Of a stretch of DNA of 64,000 bases, positions 26,301 through 34,973 are shown one piece after another (position 1 is the first letter of the stretch; every line of letters starts with the position of its first letter). The position numbers and the translations under genes are program-made. The notes below the pieces were generated by a model. That model searched no databases and was not told where the DNA came from. It saw nothing but the letters and a program-made list of their open reading frames with translations. Location: NCBI RefSeq assembly GCF_000184685.1, contig NC_014830.1, positions 3,596,001 to 3,660,000 of the forward strand. The letters run 5' to 3'. The stretch is from Intrasporangium calvum DSM 43043. Lineage in GTDB: Bacteria > Actinomycetota > Actinomycetes > Actinomycetales > Dermatophilaceae.

Positions 26301-27539
26301 GCGCAGCGGTCCGAGCAGGTAGAGACCCTGCTCGACCAGCCTCGCGAAGTCCGTGTGGATGGACAGGTCGCCGAGCCGGTCGGCCCGGAGCGAGATGACG
26401 AGCTGTCGTCCGGGTCTCGCCGCGAAGGTGACGAGGCGCTCGAAGAAGTCTGACCGGTCCCCGGACTCTTCCGGGAGGCCCAGCACCTCCTCGCACTGGT
26501 CGACGACGAGCACGTCCGCCGCCTGCGGTCGCACTGCGTCGAGCGCCGCCAACGGATGGCGTCCCGGCGTCAACACCGACACGTCGCGGCCGTCCCGCTC
26601 GAGGGCTGCAGCGACCCCGGCCCGGACCAGCGAGGACTTCCCTGACCCGGAGGGACCCACCACGGCGAGCACGCCCGTCTGGTCGAGCCGCCGCAACGCC
26701 GCCTCGGTGTCCTGCTCCCGACCGAAGAAAGCAGCAGCATCCTCCAGGTCGTAGGCCAGCAGCCCGAGGTAGGGACAGGTGGTGCTCGCCGGAGTGAAGG
26801 CGGCCTGCGCCGCCAAGGAGGAGTCCTGCCGGAGGATCGACTCCTCCAACGCCGCGAGACCCGGCCCCGGGTCGAGCCCGAGCTCGTTGAGCAGGACCGC
26901 CCTGGCCCGGGCGAGCGTCTGGAGTGCCTCCGCCTGACGCCCCGCCTGGTACTGCGCCAGAGCCAGCAGACCCCAGCGCCGCTCCCGCGTGGGCTGCTCC
27001 ACCACCAGCCGGCGCAGGTCGGGCAGCACCTCGTCGTGGCGGCCGCTCTGCAGCGCCGCCTCGACCCGCAGCTCCTCCGCTTCACGGTGCAGCTCGGCGA
27101 GGCGCTCGGCCTCCGTCCGTCCGGGCTCCCACTCCGACAGGTCCCCGAAGGGGTCGCCGCGCCACAGTGCGAGAGCCTGGTCGACCAGGTACAGCACCCG
27201 ATCGGGCTCACCGGTCGCCAGCAGCTGCCGCGCCCGGCCGAGATGGTGCTCGAAGAGGGCGAGGTCGAGGTCGTCACGGTGCAGCCGCAGCCGGTAGCCG
27301 CCCGGAGTCGTCTCGATCGCCGTCGCACCGAGCACCTTGCGCAGCCGCGACACGCAGCCCTGCACCACCTTGCTCGACGACGGCGGCAGGTCATCGCCCC
27401 ACAGGGCCTCGGCCAGGGCGTCGGCCGTCACGTGCTGGCCGGGACGCACGGCAAGAACCGCCAGGGTCACCCGATCCCGGGGCCCCAGTGCCACCGATCC
27501 CCCATCGACCTCGACGGGGCCCAGCACCCCCACCCGCAT
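23340..27539 (-). CDS. BTAD-nSTAND1-WD40 giant transcriptional regulator (AfsR/SARP-like)
   Basis: A 1,399-residue protein. An OmpR-type winged helix (about 1-92) is followed by a bacterial transcriptional activation domain (about 95-245), as in AfsR/SARP regulators. Next is a STAND NTPase (about 265-560) beginning with CPYLGLLAYDLEDAAAFFGR and a Walker A, VVGPSGSGKSSLV, at about 292-304, and a Walker B-like DVLVVDQCEEVL. A membrane helix lies at about 658-682. The rest (about 700-1,399) is WD40-like repeats with many FSPDG/LSPDG units. A membrane-tethered DNA-binding protein with an outside or juxtamembrane propeller is implied. The ATG at 27539 follows GGGGGA. It faces a small exported peptide gene. 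Confidence 0.85.
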   Translation of the reverse strand: MRVGVLGPVEVDGGSVALGPRDRVTLAVLAVRPGQHVTADALAEALWGDDLPPSSSKVVQGCVSRLRKVLGATAIETTPGGYRLRLHRDDLDLALFEHHLGRARQLLATGEPDRVLYLVDQALALWRGDPFGDLSEWEPGRTEAERLAELHREAEELRVEAALQSGRHDEVLPDLRRLVVEQPTRERRWGLLALAQYQAGRQAEALQTLARARAVLLNELGLDPGPGLAALEESILRQDSSLAAQAAFTPASTTCPYLGLLAYDLEDAAAFFGREQDTEAALRRLDQTGVLAVVGPSGSGKSSLVRAGVAAALERDGRDVSVLTPGRHPLAALDAVRPQAADVLVVDQCEEVLGLPEESGDRSDFFERLVTFAARPGRQLVISLRADRLGDLSIHTDFARLVEQGLYLLGPLREPDLRRAIESPAAQAGLRIEPGLVDLLVREVLGEAGALPLLSHVLRQTWKRREGNTLTVAGYTATGGIRGAVSQSAEGLFRGLSSEQQVMVRDLMVRLVASDDAGAPIRQRVPRRSVLTTKERQELAERLIAARLLSSDGETLEVAHESLAVAWPRLRGWLDDDVDGLRIMRHLTVAAQTWDELGRPDSELYRGVRLARAIEWRGRSDPTLTPVEAEFLTASAALADREAHAAEEQARRDRRSNQRLRAMLAATAALLSVTVVAGIAAFTSAERASSTALTSDSERLGAEAARTDAVDLSLLLAAAGLKLEDSVESRTNLLEALNRVPRLIRATRVPSSGMAVVTVLPDGRVALPTWPGGVQVYDPDTLAVTGRGAAPLGNTVVASPTGRLLAASVNVPTAAIPPVALLQPDGSLAPGQLGGLSVKDQVRQDLSFDSTGRWLAVGVLPKAGPEGTVLVWDTERPQRPVARVKTSQSIFPVVSPDGRTLYSRDRTRILVTDLPEGTVRRVLTAADLGVQELSGRLLLTPDARTLVVGGGPAAVVIDATTLASTSHLYDGQAWSGQLALSADGTRVSVLGDKVVVWDLSGAEPVVVAKENVGDNRPVVSRPDGRTLYPNAAGLSPDGRTLYLYVDDNFMALDLEGRRSFLPVVAGDPLDRDAAWASLSPDRTRVAYHWDGLPATNQVRDLTTGRLGPRVALGLNTTTFTEVVWSPDGRLLSSTTGDSALGLWEAATGREVARTSLSPEEAVVATFSPDGNTLLVGTRVPPVSKEAPTQERGRLHVLSVPGLQPVRDPIEAGVGLFDMLTVSPNGRDVVAHGEWAQTIDYSTGQLGAAIGAKDDPPSAGEFSPDGQRLFLSWLDGRIALLDVTTDSWLAAPSATQPYGGRYLAWSVDGSLIASSKEGGKVAVWDGRTGAFVGAVAAPEGAVAFTEDGEVLVASLDGTVRTWDPRPSAWVAAACRMAGRDLTEDEWRSYLPDRDYAPVCS

Positions 27540-27695
27540 GGTTCGAGGATCCCCCCGCCCCGCGAGACCGTCAACGGCGTCGATACCCGATCGATACCGG
27601 CTCGGCGGCGGGTCGGTACCCGGACGTGGGACACCGGAGTCCGGACACCCGTCCGACCCTGCCGCTTCGGCAGGCACTCAGGAGAGGACACCACC

Positions 27696-27986
27696 ATGAA
27701 CGCACGCACCAGCAGCCTCCGCCGCACCTGCTGCGCCCTCGGCGCCGCAGCCACGCTCGGCCTCGCTCTCGCCGCCCCCGCCAGCGCCGTCGTCCTGCCC
27801 GACCCGATCGGCTCGGGACTGCCCCCGGAGCAGCCCTCCCCGGGCGGGGTCATCACGGTTGCCATCGACGACAACGCGCTCGAGCTGCTCCAGGTGGGCG
27901 GTGGCCTCCTCGCCGGGCTGGCTCTCGCCGGCGCCGGCGTGGCGGTCGCATCCCGGCGCCACCACAGCGACCCCGCCCCCGCGTGA
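27696..27986 (+). CDS. Small exported membrane-anchored peptide
   Basis: I do not recognise this 96-residue protein. It has a signal peptide ending APASA-V (about 31), a Pro/Gly-rich middle, and a C-terminal membrane helix (LLQVGGGLLAGLALAGAGVA) followed by a basic RRHH tail. After cleavage only about 35 residues would face outside. AGGAGAGG precedes the ATG. Start-to-start distance to the BTAD-STAND-WD40 gene is 156 bp, so both share a divergent control region; it is a candidate target or ligand of that regulator. Confidence 0.75.
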   Translation: MNARTSSLRRTCCALGAAATLGLALAAPASAVVLPDPIGSGLPPEQPSPGGVITVAIDDNALELLQVGGGLLAGLALAGAGVAVASRRHHSDPAPA

Positions 27987-28024
27987 CGGGACCGCACCAC
28001 AGGCAGGGCCCGCGCCATCTCGGG

Positions 28025-28045
28025 GAGCGAGCCCAGCGGCATACG
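28025..28045. repeat. Single full-length CGTATGCCGCT element (minus orientation)
   Basis: The reverse complement of the 21-bp form seen at 17390 and 53884. It lies just before a separate hairpin terminator downstream of the small exported peptide gene. Confidence 0.7.
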
Positions 28046-28049
28046 ACCT

Positions 28050-28087
28050 GAGTGCCGAACGCGCGACCCACCGCGCGTTCGGCACTC
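28050..28087. terminator. Bidirectional hairpin downstream of clpB
   Basis: Perfect 16-bp arms, 28050-28065 (GAGTGCCGAACGCGCG) and 28072-28087, with loop ACCCAC, between convergent genes. It is unrelated in sequence to the CGTATGCCGCT repeat next to it. Confidence 0.85.
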
Positions 28088-28101
28088 ACTCGACGGGGCA
28101 C

Positions 28102-30663
28102 TCAGCCGACGACGAGCGTGTCCCCGGAGGTGTCGCGGTCGACCCGGACGGTCTGCCCGTCGCGGACCTCGCCGCTGAGCAGGGCCCGAGCGAGGCGGTC
28201 GCCGATCTCCTTCTGGACGAGCCGCCGCAGCGGGCGCGCGCCGTAGGCCGGGTCGAAACCGCGCTGCGCCAGCCAGGTGCGCGCCGCGTCCGTGACCTCC
28301 AGCGTGATGCGCCGGTCCGCGAGCCGGGTCGCGAACGATCGGACCTGCAGGTCGACGATCTCGGCCAGCTCCTGCTGGGACAGCGCGTCGAAGACGACGA
28401 CCTCGTCGAGCCGGTTGAGGAACTCCGGCTTGAAGGCGGCCCGGACCACGGCCATCACCTCGTTGCGCTTCTCCTCCGGCGACAGCAGCGGGTCCACCAG
28501 GAACTGCGACCCGAGATTCGACGTCATGACCAGGATGACGTTGCGGAAGTCCACGGTCCGCCCCTGGCCGTCGGTGAGGCGGCCGTCGTCGAGCACCTGA
28601 AGGAGGACGTCAAAGGTCTCCGGGTGCGCCTTCTCCACCTCGTCGAGCAGGATGACGGAGTAGGGCCGGCGCCGGACCGCCTCGGTGAGCTGGCCGCCCT
28701 CCTCGTAGCCGACGTATCCGGGGGGCGCCCCGATGAGCCGGGCCACGGCGTGCCGCTCCGAGTACTCGGACATGTCGATGCGGACCATGGCCCGCTCGTC
28801 GTCGAAGAGGAAGTCAGCGAGGCTCTTGGCGAGCTCGGTCTTGCCCACGCCGGTGGGCCCGAGGAAGAGGAACGAGCCGGTCGGCCGGTCGGGGTCGGAC
28901 ACGCCGGCCCGGGTGCGCCGGACCGCGTCGGAGACGGCGCGCACTGCCTCCGTCTGGCCGATCAGGCGGGCCCCGATGTGCTGCTCCATGTGGAGCAGCT
29001 TCTCGGTCTCGCCCTCGAGGAGCCGGCCGGACGGGATGCCGGTCCAGGCCGAGATGACGTCGGCGATGTCGTCGGCGCCGACCTCCTCCTTGACCATCGG
29101 GGCCTCGCTCCCGACGACGGTGGCCGCCTCGCGCTCCTGGGCGGCGGCGAGCTCCTTCTCGAGCGTGGGGATGTCGCCGTAGAGGATCTTCGAGGCGCCG
29201 GCGAGGTCGCCCTCCCGCTGGAGCCGGTCGGCCTGGGTGCGCAGGTCGTCGACCCGGGCCTTGAGCTCACCGACGGCGTTGAGGCCGGACTTCTCCGCCT
29301 CCCAGCGGGCGGTCAGCGCAGCGAGCTCCTCGGTCCGGTCGGCGAGGTCCTTGCGCAGCCGCTCGAGCCGCTCGCGGGAGGCCTCGTCGTGCTCCTGCTC
29401 GAGCGCGAACTCCTCCATCTTGAGCCGGTCGACGGTGCGTCGCAGCTCGTCGATCTCGACCGGTGAGCTGTCGATCTCCATCCGGAGCCGCGACGCCGCC
29501 TCGTCGATGAGGTCGATGGCCTTGTCGGGCAGCTTGCGCCCGCTGATGAAGCGGTCGGACAGACTGGCCGCGGCCACGAGCGCCGAGTCGGCGATGGTCA
29601 CCTTGTGGTGCGCCTCGTAGCGCTCCTTCAGCCCGCGCAGGATGGCGACCGTGTCCTCGACGGAGGGCTCGCCGACGAAAACCTGCTGGAAGCGTCGCTC
29701 GAGCGCAGCGTCCTTCTCGATGTGCTTGCGGTACTCGTCGAGCGTCGTCGCGCCGACCAGGCGCAGCTCGCCACGGGCGAGCATCGGCTTGAGCATGTTG
29801 CCGGCGTCCATCGCGCCTTCGCTGCCGGCACCCGCTCCGACGACGGTGTGCAGCTCGTCGATGAACGTGACGATCTGGCCGTCGGAGGCCTTGATCTCCT
29901 CGAGCACGGCCTTGAGCCGCTCCTCGAACTCGCCGCGGTACTTCGCGCCGGCGACCATGGCGGCCAGGTCGAGGGAGTAGAGCGTCTTGTCGCGCAGGCT
30001 CTCGGGCACGTCGCCCTCGACGATGCGCTGCGCCAGCCCCTCGACCACGGCGGTCTTGCCGACGCCCGGCTCACCGATGAGGACCGGGTTGTTCTTGGTG
30101 CGGCGGGAGAGGACCTGCACGACGCGGCGGATCTCGGCGTCGCGACCGATGACCGGGTCGAGCCTGCCCTCGCGAGCGCGGGCGGTGAGGTCCGTGCCGT
30201 ACTTGGCGAGCGCCTCGTAGGTCCCCTCGGGGTTCTCGGACGTCACGGGGCGGCCGCCGCGCAGCTCGGGGATGGCCTGCTCGATCGCGTCGGCGTCGAG
30301 GCCGAACTGGCCGGTGCGGGCCAGCGCGAGCAGGAGGTGGTCGGTGGAGACGAACGTGTCCCCCATCGCCGTCATGTACTGCTGGGCCTGCTGGATCGCG
30401 GCCGCGGCCGTGCGCGACAGCTGCGGCTGCTGGGCGCCGCCGGTGACCTGCGGGAGGGCCGCCAGCTCCTTCTCCGCGGCTGCCGTGGCGGCAGCGACGG
30501 AGGACCCTGCCTTCTCGAGCAGGGTCGGAGTCGTCGTGCCGGGCTGGGCCGCGAGGGCGAGGAGCAGGTGGGCCGGCTCGATGTTCGGGTGGTGCTTGGC
30601 GGCCGCAGTCGTCGCCGCCTGGGCGAAGGCCTCCTGGGCCCTGGTGGTCAGCTGAAGATCCAT
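28102..30663 (-). CDS. clpB: ATP-dependent disaggregase ClpB
   Basis: ClpB is the hexameric AAA+ machine that, with DnaK-DnaJ-GrpE, pulls proteins out of aggregates. At 853 residues it is full length: Clp_N domain (about 1-145), first AAA+ with Walker [11 protein letters not shown] near 200-210, the coiled-coil M-domain (about 400-525, rich in Glu/Arg/Leu), and second AAA+ with [12 protein letters not shown] near 600. The ClpB class has no ClpP-binding loop, as expected. The ATG at 30663 follows AGGAGA; a five-residue extension lacks support. An HspR operator lies about 57 bp upstream, putting it in the same regulon as dnaK. Confidence 0.98.
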   Translation of the reverse strand: MDLQLTTRAQEAFAQAATTAAAKHHPNIEPAHLLLALAAQPGTTTPTLLEKAGSSVAAATAAAEKELAALPQVTGGAQQPQLSRTAAAAIQQAQQYMTAMGDTFVSTDHLLLALARTGQFGLDADAIEQAIPELRGGRPVTSENPEGTYEALAKYGTDLTARAREGRLDPVIGRDAEIRRVVQVLSRRTKNNPVLIGEPGVGKTAVVEGLAQRIVEGDVPESLRDKTLYSLDLAAMVAGAKYRGEFEERLKAVLEEIKASDGQIVTFIDELHTVVGAGAGSEGAMDAGNMLKPMLARGELRLVGATTLDEYRKHIEKDAALERRFQQVFVGEPSVEDTVAILRGLKERYEAHHKVTIADSALVAAASLSDRFISGRKLPDKAIDLIDEAASRLRMEIDSSPVEIDELRRTVDRLKMEEFALEQEHDEASRERLERLRKDLADRTEELAALTARWEAEKSGLNAVGELKARVDDLRTQADRLQREGDLAGASKILYGDIPTLEKELAAAQEREAATVVGSEAPMVKEEVGADDIADVISAWTGIPSGRLLEGETEKLLHMEQHIGARLIGQTEAVRAVSDAVRRTRAGVSDPDRPTGSFLFLGPTGVGKTELAKSLADFLFDDERAMVRIDMSEYSERHAVARLIGAPPGYVGYEEGGQLTEAVRRRPYSVILLDEVEKAHPETFDVLLQVLDDGRLTDGQGRTVDFRNVILVMTSNLGSQFLVDPLLSPEEKRNEVMAVVRAAFKPEFLNRLDEVVVFDALSQQELAEIVDLQVRSFATRLADRRITLEVTDAARTWLAQRGFDPAYGARPLRRLVQKEIGDRLARALLSGEVRDGQTVRVDRDTSGDTLVVG

Positions 30664-30719
30664 GCATTCTCCTGGCACGTGTGACTCTGACGAGTTCCAT
30701 GAGGGGCAACCTCGCTAAA

Positions 30720-30740
30720 GTTGAGTCTATTCCGCTCAAC
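30720..30740 (-). promoter_or_regulatory. HAIR operator (HspR site) of clpB
   Basis: GTTGAGT-N7-GCTCAAC matches the HspR consensus CTTGAGT-N7-ACTCAAG with near-perfect symmetry. On the minus strand TTGAGC of this site could be the -35, so bound HspR would block transcription. A 15-bp stretch (30713-30727) is shared, inverted, with the dnaK operator region. Confidence 0.88.
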
Positions 30741-30746
30741 CTTGGC

Positions 30747-30859
30747 CGTATGCCGCTGGGTTCGTTCCGTTCGTCACCTCGGCTCGGGCGGTCCCGCCCT
30801 CCCGAAACCCTGGGCGAGCGGGAGCGAGCGGACGCCGGGAGCGAGCTCAGCGGCATCCG
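30747..30859. repeat. Pair of CGTATGCCGCT-family copies between clpB and the polysaccharide genes
   Basis: An exact copy (30747-30757) and an inverted, one-base-changed copy (30849-30859, AGCGGCATCCG) flank about 90 bp. They lie downstream of the clpB operator and upstream of the first glycosyltransferase. The 30664-30945 gap otherwise shows no coding sequence. Confidence 0.6.
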
Positions 30860-30945
30860 GCATCCCCCGAGCGCAGTCAGCGGGAGGACACCTCCTTGAC
30901 TACTGTGGTCCCGTCCCCCTGACCCCCGCCTCGAGGAGACCAGGC

Positions 30946-32766
30946 ATGCCCACCCCCGTCCCGCGTCGGTTGACAGCCCTGCGTCGTCGCGTCGCACGGC
31001 TGGTCGACCCCGATCGGGCTCCTGGTCCCGCGTCCTCCAGCGCGGGCAGTGGGCCCATCGCGACGGGGGACGCCGAGAGTGCCGCCGCCGCGACCGCCGC
31101 TCCGGTCATCGTCGCCGGCGCAGCGCCGCTGGCGACGCGCGTCGGGATCGCAGCGAGCGACCGGCTCTCCGGGCTCATGGCGGACGAATGGGGCCAGGTC
31201 GACCTCGTCCCGGGAGCCGACCGGCCGACCGGGCTCGACCTCGTCGTCCTCGAGCTGCGTGGGAGCGACGTGGTCGGTTGGGAAGGGTTCCGGGCCCAGC
31301 TCGCAGCACTGGTCCAGGGGTGCCTCGACACGCAGGTCCCGGTCGCGGTCTGGCTGACGGCGGGACCCTGCAGCCCGCCCGAGTGGGTCGGAGACGCGAT
31401 GGTCGTCGCCGCCTCGACGCCGGCGCTCTGCGACGAGCTGGCCTCGGTCACCGGTCGTCCCGTTGAGCTGCTCCCCGCCGCCGCACAGCCGCGGCGGCAC
31501 CGCCCGGACGGGCCGACCCACGCCCGGCACGGCGCCACGGTGATCATCGAGGAGCAGGAGTCCACGGCCGCGGCCGCAGCCCTCAGTGAGCTCGTCGGCC
31601 CGGCGATCAAGCCGCTGCCCGCCGAGGACGTCCTCGTGATCGGCCTCGGCGCACCCGGCGAGTCCCTCGGCGCCGTCGAGACCACCATGAAGCGCAACGT
31701 CCAGCAGCGCGACTGGCGCGTCGTCGAGCGAGAGCTCGGCACCCGCCGAGTCGCCGTCGACCTCAGTGGCCTCTCACCGGACGCGGCCTGGACCTCGGTG
31801 GCCGCGGCCGCCTCAGGCACCCCGCTCGTCGCGGCCGACGGCCCCACCGCAGGGCTGCCCGACGACATCGCCGCCCTGGTGCCCCGGATCGACGACAGCA
31901 AGCAGCTGCGCAGCGAGATCGTCGCCCGCCTCGAACAGACCGAGCTGGTCGCTCGGGAAGGTCTGCAGCTGCGCCGCGCCGCCCTCTCCGCCCACACGGC
32001 CGCCCACCGCGCGCGGGCCCTCGTCACACACGCCGGGCTGACGAGCGACTCCGGTCTGCTTGCGCCTGCCGCCCGACCGATCTCCGCCATCGTCCCGACC
32101 AACCGGCTGCACGAGCTGGACAACGTCTTCGCGAACGTCGGCCGGCAGGCGCACCCGGACCTCGAGCTGGTGCTCCTCCTCCACGGGCTCGCGGCCGACC
32201 GCGCGGAGATCACCGCGCGCGCCGCCGCTGCCGGGGTCGAGGACCTCGTCATCCTCGAGGCGGACCGGTCGCTGACCCTCGGTGCCTGCATGAACCTCGG
32301 GGTCGAGGCCGCGTCCGGTCGCTATGTCGCCAAGATGGACGACGACAACTACTACGGAGCGCACTTCCTCTCGGACCTGGTCGATGCCTTCACCTACACC
32401 GACGCCGGCATCGTCGGGAAGTGGTGCCACTACGTGTGGCTGCGGTCCTCCAACGCCGTCGTCCTGCGCTACCCCGACTCGGAGCACCGTCCGGAGCGGC
32501 GCATCCAGGGCGGCTCCATGCTCTTCGACGGCGACGTGGTCCGAGGTCTGCGGTTCAGCGACATCCCCCGCGCCGTGGACTCGGACATCCTCGACCGCGC
32601 CATGGCCGAAGGCGTCACGATCTACAGCGCAGACCGCTTCAACTACGTCTCCATCCGCGGGACCGACCGGAACGACCACACCTGGACCGTCGCCGACTCC
32701 ACCTTCATGACGAAGACCGGCCGCCTGCAGTTCTTCGGCGACCCCCGAGCCCACGTGTCGGTGTGA
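30946..32766 (+). CDS. GT2-family glycosyltransferase, two-part
   Basis: A 606-residue cytoplasmic glycosyltransferase. The N-terminal ~360 residues are weakly conserved and resemble a degenerate GT-B-like half. The C-terminal GT-A domain (about 375-600) begins ISAIVPTNR and carries the metal/nucleotide-binding run KMDDDN (Asp465-467), with GKWCHYVWL and QGGSMLF following. The same GT2 module ends the protein at 38685-40568, so they are paralogues. GAGGAG precedes the ATG at 30946. It is first in a plus-strand run of three genes. Donor and acceptor sugars cannot be told. Confidence 0.85.
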   Translation: MPTPVPRRLTALRRRVARLVDPDRAPGPASSSAGSGPIATGDAESAAAATAAPVIVAGAAPLATRVGIAASDRLSGLMADEWGQVDLVPGADRPTGLDLVVLELRGSDVVGWEGFRAQLAALVQGCLDTQVPVAVWLTAGPCSPPEWVGDAMVVAASTPALCDELASVTGRPVELLPAAAQPRRHRPDGPTHARHGATVIIEEQESTAAAAALSELVGPAIKPLPAEDVLVIGLGAPGESLGAVETTMKRNVQQRDWRVVERELGTRRVAVDLSGLSPDAAWTSVAAAASGTPLVAADGPTAGLPDDIAALVPRIDDSKQLRSEIVARLEQTELVAREGLQLRRAALSAHTAAHRARALVTHAGLTSDSGLLAPAARPISAIVPTNRLHELDNVFANVGRQAHPDLELVLLLHGLAADRAEITARAAAAGVEDLVILEADRSLTLGACMNLGVEAASGRYVAKMDDDNYYGAHFLSDLVDAFTYTDAGIVGKWCHYVWLRSSNAVVLRYPDSEHRPERRIQGGSMLFDGDVVRGLRFSDIPRAVDSDILDRAMAEGVTIYSADRFNYVSIRGTDRNDHTWTVADSTFMTKTGRLQFFGDPRAHVSV

Positions 32767-32800
32767 CCCGTCTCGGTGTCGCACTGACCGAAAGGACCCC

Positions 32801-34948
32801 ATGCCCAGCACGTCGAGCATCAAGTCGTCGACCATCCGCGGTGCCCGCAAGCTGATCCGCCACACCCCTCTCGGGCCGCTCGCGGTCCTGCCCAAGCAGG
32901 GTGGCGGGGCCGGCCGCTCCGCGCTCGCCATCCGGGCCCGTCACCTCATCAAGGTCGGGCGGCCGCTCGATGCCCTTCGCCTCGTCGACCGTTCCCCGGC
33001 GGGCAGCCTCCCCGCGAACCTCGCAGCCGTGCGTGCCGAGGCCCTCTGGGCCGTAGGACGCGGCACCGAAGCCCTGGCGGCCATCCGCGCCGTGACCGAC
33101 CGGCCCAGAGTCGAGGTGCCGGCCCTGGTCGCCCACTTCGCCATCGCCGGCGCCCTGCGTGAGCAGGATGACGTCGCGAGACTCGCCGTGCTGGCGACGA
33201 GCGCCCGCCCGCGCAACCGGGCCGAGTCCACCCAGCTCGCCGAGGCCTTCACGACCGACGACCCGGACGTGGCCACCGCCTTCATCGACCACGTCGGAAC
33301 CTGGACCCATGCCCTGCCGATGAGGTCCCTCGTGCGCCTCGACAACCTGCTCCTGCGTGCGCAGGGGGCCGACCACGAGGCGCTCGCCGCGCGAGTGCGC
33401 CATGAGGCCCTCGATGCTGACGACGGCCAGCGGGCCATCCTGCGGGCGATGGAGCTGGAGGACTGGCCGCTCCTCGCCGAGGTGCTGCGGGGCCGAGTCC
33501 TCAAGCCGTCGCACGCCGCCCGGATGCGGCGCCTCGCCTCCCGCGCGCTGAAGGCCGGCTACCTCGGCGAGGCCGCGGTGCTGGCCGAGTCGGCCTTCAC
33601 GTCGCTCCCCGAGCAGGACGGCGCCCGCGAGATCCACGTCGACGCCATGGACCGGCTCGGCATCGTGCGGGCCGGCTGGCCCGTCGCCCCGGTCCGCCCC
33701 CGCTCCTACGACGTCAGCCCCCGCGCCACTCTGTCCGTCCTCGCCCAGTCCCTCCCGCACCGGTCAGGGGGCTATGCCACCCGCTCGCACGGGATCCTCG
33801 TCGGACTGCGCAACCTCGGCTGGGACGCCGAGGCGGTCACCCGGCTCGGCTTCCCCTACGACCGGTGGCCCAGCACGTCCACCGACGAGGTCCCTCCCGA
33901 GGACGTCGTCGACGGGGTCGTGTACCGCCGGCTCCTCGAGCCGGGCGAGCGGGCCTACTCGACCACCCCGATGAGCTCGTACATCGAGCGGTTCGCCCAC
34001 CGGATCGAGGACGAGGCCACCCGCCGGCGCGCTGCCCTGATCCACGCCTCGAGCTTCCAGAACAACGGCCTCGCCGGGCTCGCGGCGGCGCGGCGACTGG
34101 GGATTCCCTTCGTCTACGAGATGCGGGGGCTCGAGGACCTGATGAAGGTCTCCCGCGACCCTGGCTTCATCGAGACCGACGCCCACCGCTACCTCACCGG
34201 GCTGGAGAACCACATCGTCGCCCACGCCGACCTCACCTTCGTCATCACCGAGGCGCTGCGTGAGGAGATGATCCGCCGCGGCGGGCCCGCAGACCGCATC
34301 GAGGTGCTCCCCAACGGCGTCAACACCGCCGACTTCGAGCCCCGCCCCCGGGACGAGGCGCTCCAGGCCGAGCTCGGGCTCACTGGCCGGACCATCATCG
34401 GCTACGCCGGCGGGCTCGTGGACTACGAGGGGCTCGACCTCCTGCTCGAGGCAGCTGCGATCCTCAAGCGCGAACGGGCGGACTTCGGCGTCGTCATCGT
34501 CGGGGACGGCCATTTCGACGCGCGCCTGCGCCAGCTCGCCGTCGACCTCGACGTCACGGACGTCGTCACGTTCACCGGTCGGGTGCCGCACTCCGAGGTC
34601 CCGCGCTACCTCTCGATCTTCGACATCACCCCGTTCCCCCGGCTGCCGCTTCCCGTGTGCGAGCTGATCTCGCCGATCAAGCCCTTCGAGGCGATGGCCA
34701 TGGGCAAGGCGGTCATCTCGTCCTCCGTCGCGGCGCTGACCGAGATCGTGGAGCAGGACGTGCGCGGGCTGGTGTTCGAGAAGGGCTCGAGCGCCGACCT
34801 GGCCGTGCAGCTGCGACGCTGTCTCGACTCAGCGGAGCTCCGCGCGACGCTCGGCGCACAGGCCCGGGAGTGGGTTCTCGCCGAGCGAGACTGGTCCGAC
34901 GTCGTCACGGTGGTCGACGCCGCCTACCGCCGCCTCACGGGGGCGTGA
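32801..34948 (+). CDS. GT4-family glycosyltransferase with helical N-terminal domain
   Basis: A 715-residue GT-B enzyme. Residues ~40-290 are Ala/Leu-rich helical repeats resembling TPRs; the glycosyltransferase starts near SVLAQSLPHRSGGYATRSHG (about 311). The acceptor half has HASSFQNNGLAG and the donor half has GYAGGLVDYEGLDLLL and the EX7E-type PIKPFEAMAMGKAVI. The same GT fold and opening motif recur in the protein at 40625-42508, its likely paralogue. GAAAGGA precedes the ATG. The gap to the upstream GT2 gene is 34 bp. Confidence 0.88.
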   Translation: MPSTSSIKSSTIRGARKLIRHTPLGPLAVLPKQGGGAGRSALAIRARHLIKVGRPLDALRLVDRSPAGSLPANLAAVRAEALWAVGRGTEALAAIRAVTDRPRVEVPALVAHFAIAGALREQDDVARLAVLATSARPRNRAESTQLAEAFTTDDPDVATAFIDHVGTWTHALPMRSLVRLDNLLLRAQGADHEALAARVRHEALDADDGQRAILRAMELEDWPLLAEVLRGRVLKPSHAARMRRLASRALKAGYLGEAAVLAESAFTSLPEQDGAREIHVDAMDRLGIVRAGWPVAPVRPRSYDVSPRATLSVLAQSLPHRSGGYATRSHGILVGLRNLGWDAEAVTRLGFPYDRWPSTSTDEVPPEDVVDGVVYRRLLEPGERAYSTTPMSSYIERFAHRIEDEATRRRAALIHASSFQNNGLAGLAAARRLGIPFVYEMRGLEDLMKVSRDPGFIETDAHRYLTGLENHIVAHADLTFVITEALREEMIRRGGPADRIEVLPNGVNTADFEPRPRDEALQAELGLTGRTIIGYAGGLVDYEGLDLLLEAAAILKRERADFGVVIVGDGHFDARLRQLAVDLDVTDVVTFTGRVPHSEVPRYLSIFDITPFPRLPLPVCELISPIKPFEAMAMGKAVISSSVAALTEIVEQDVRGLVFEKGSSADLAVQLRRCLDSAELRATLGAQAREWVLAERDWSDVVTVVDAAYRRLTGA

Positions 34949-34973
34949 TGCCCGCGCTGACTACACTGGCGCG

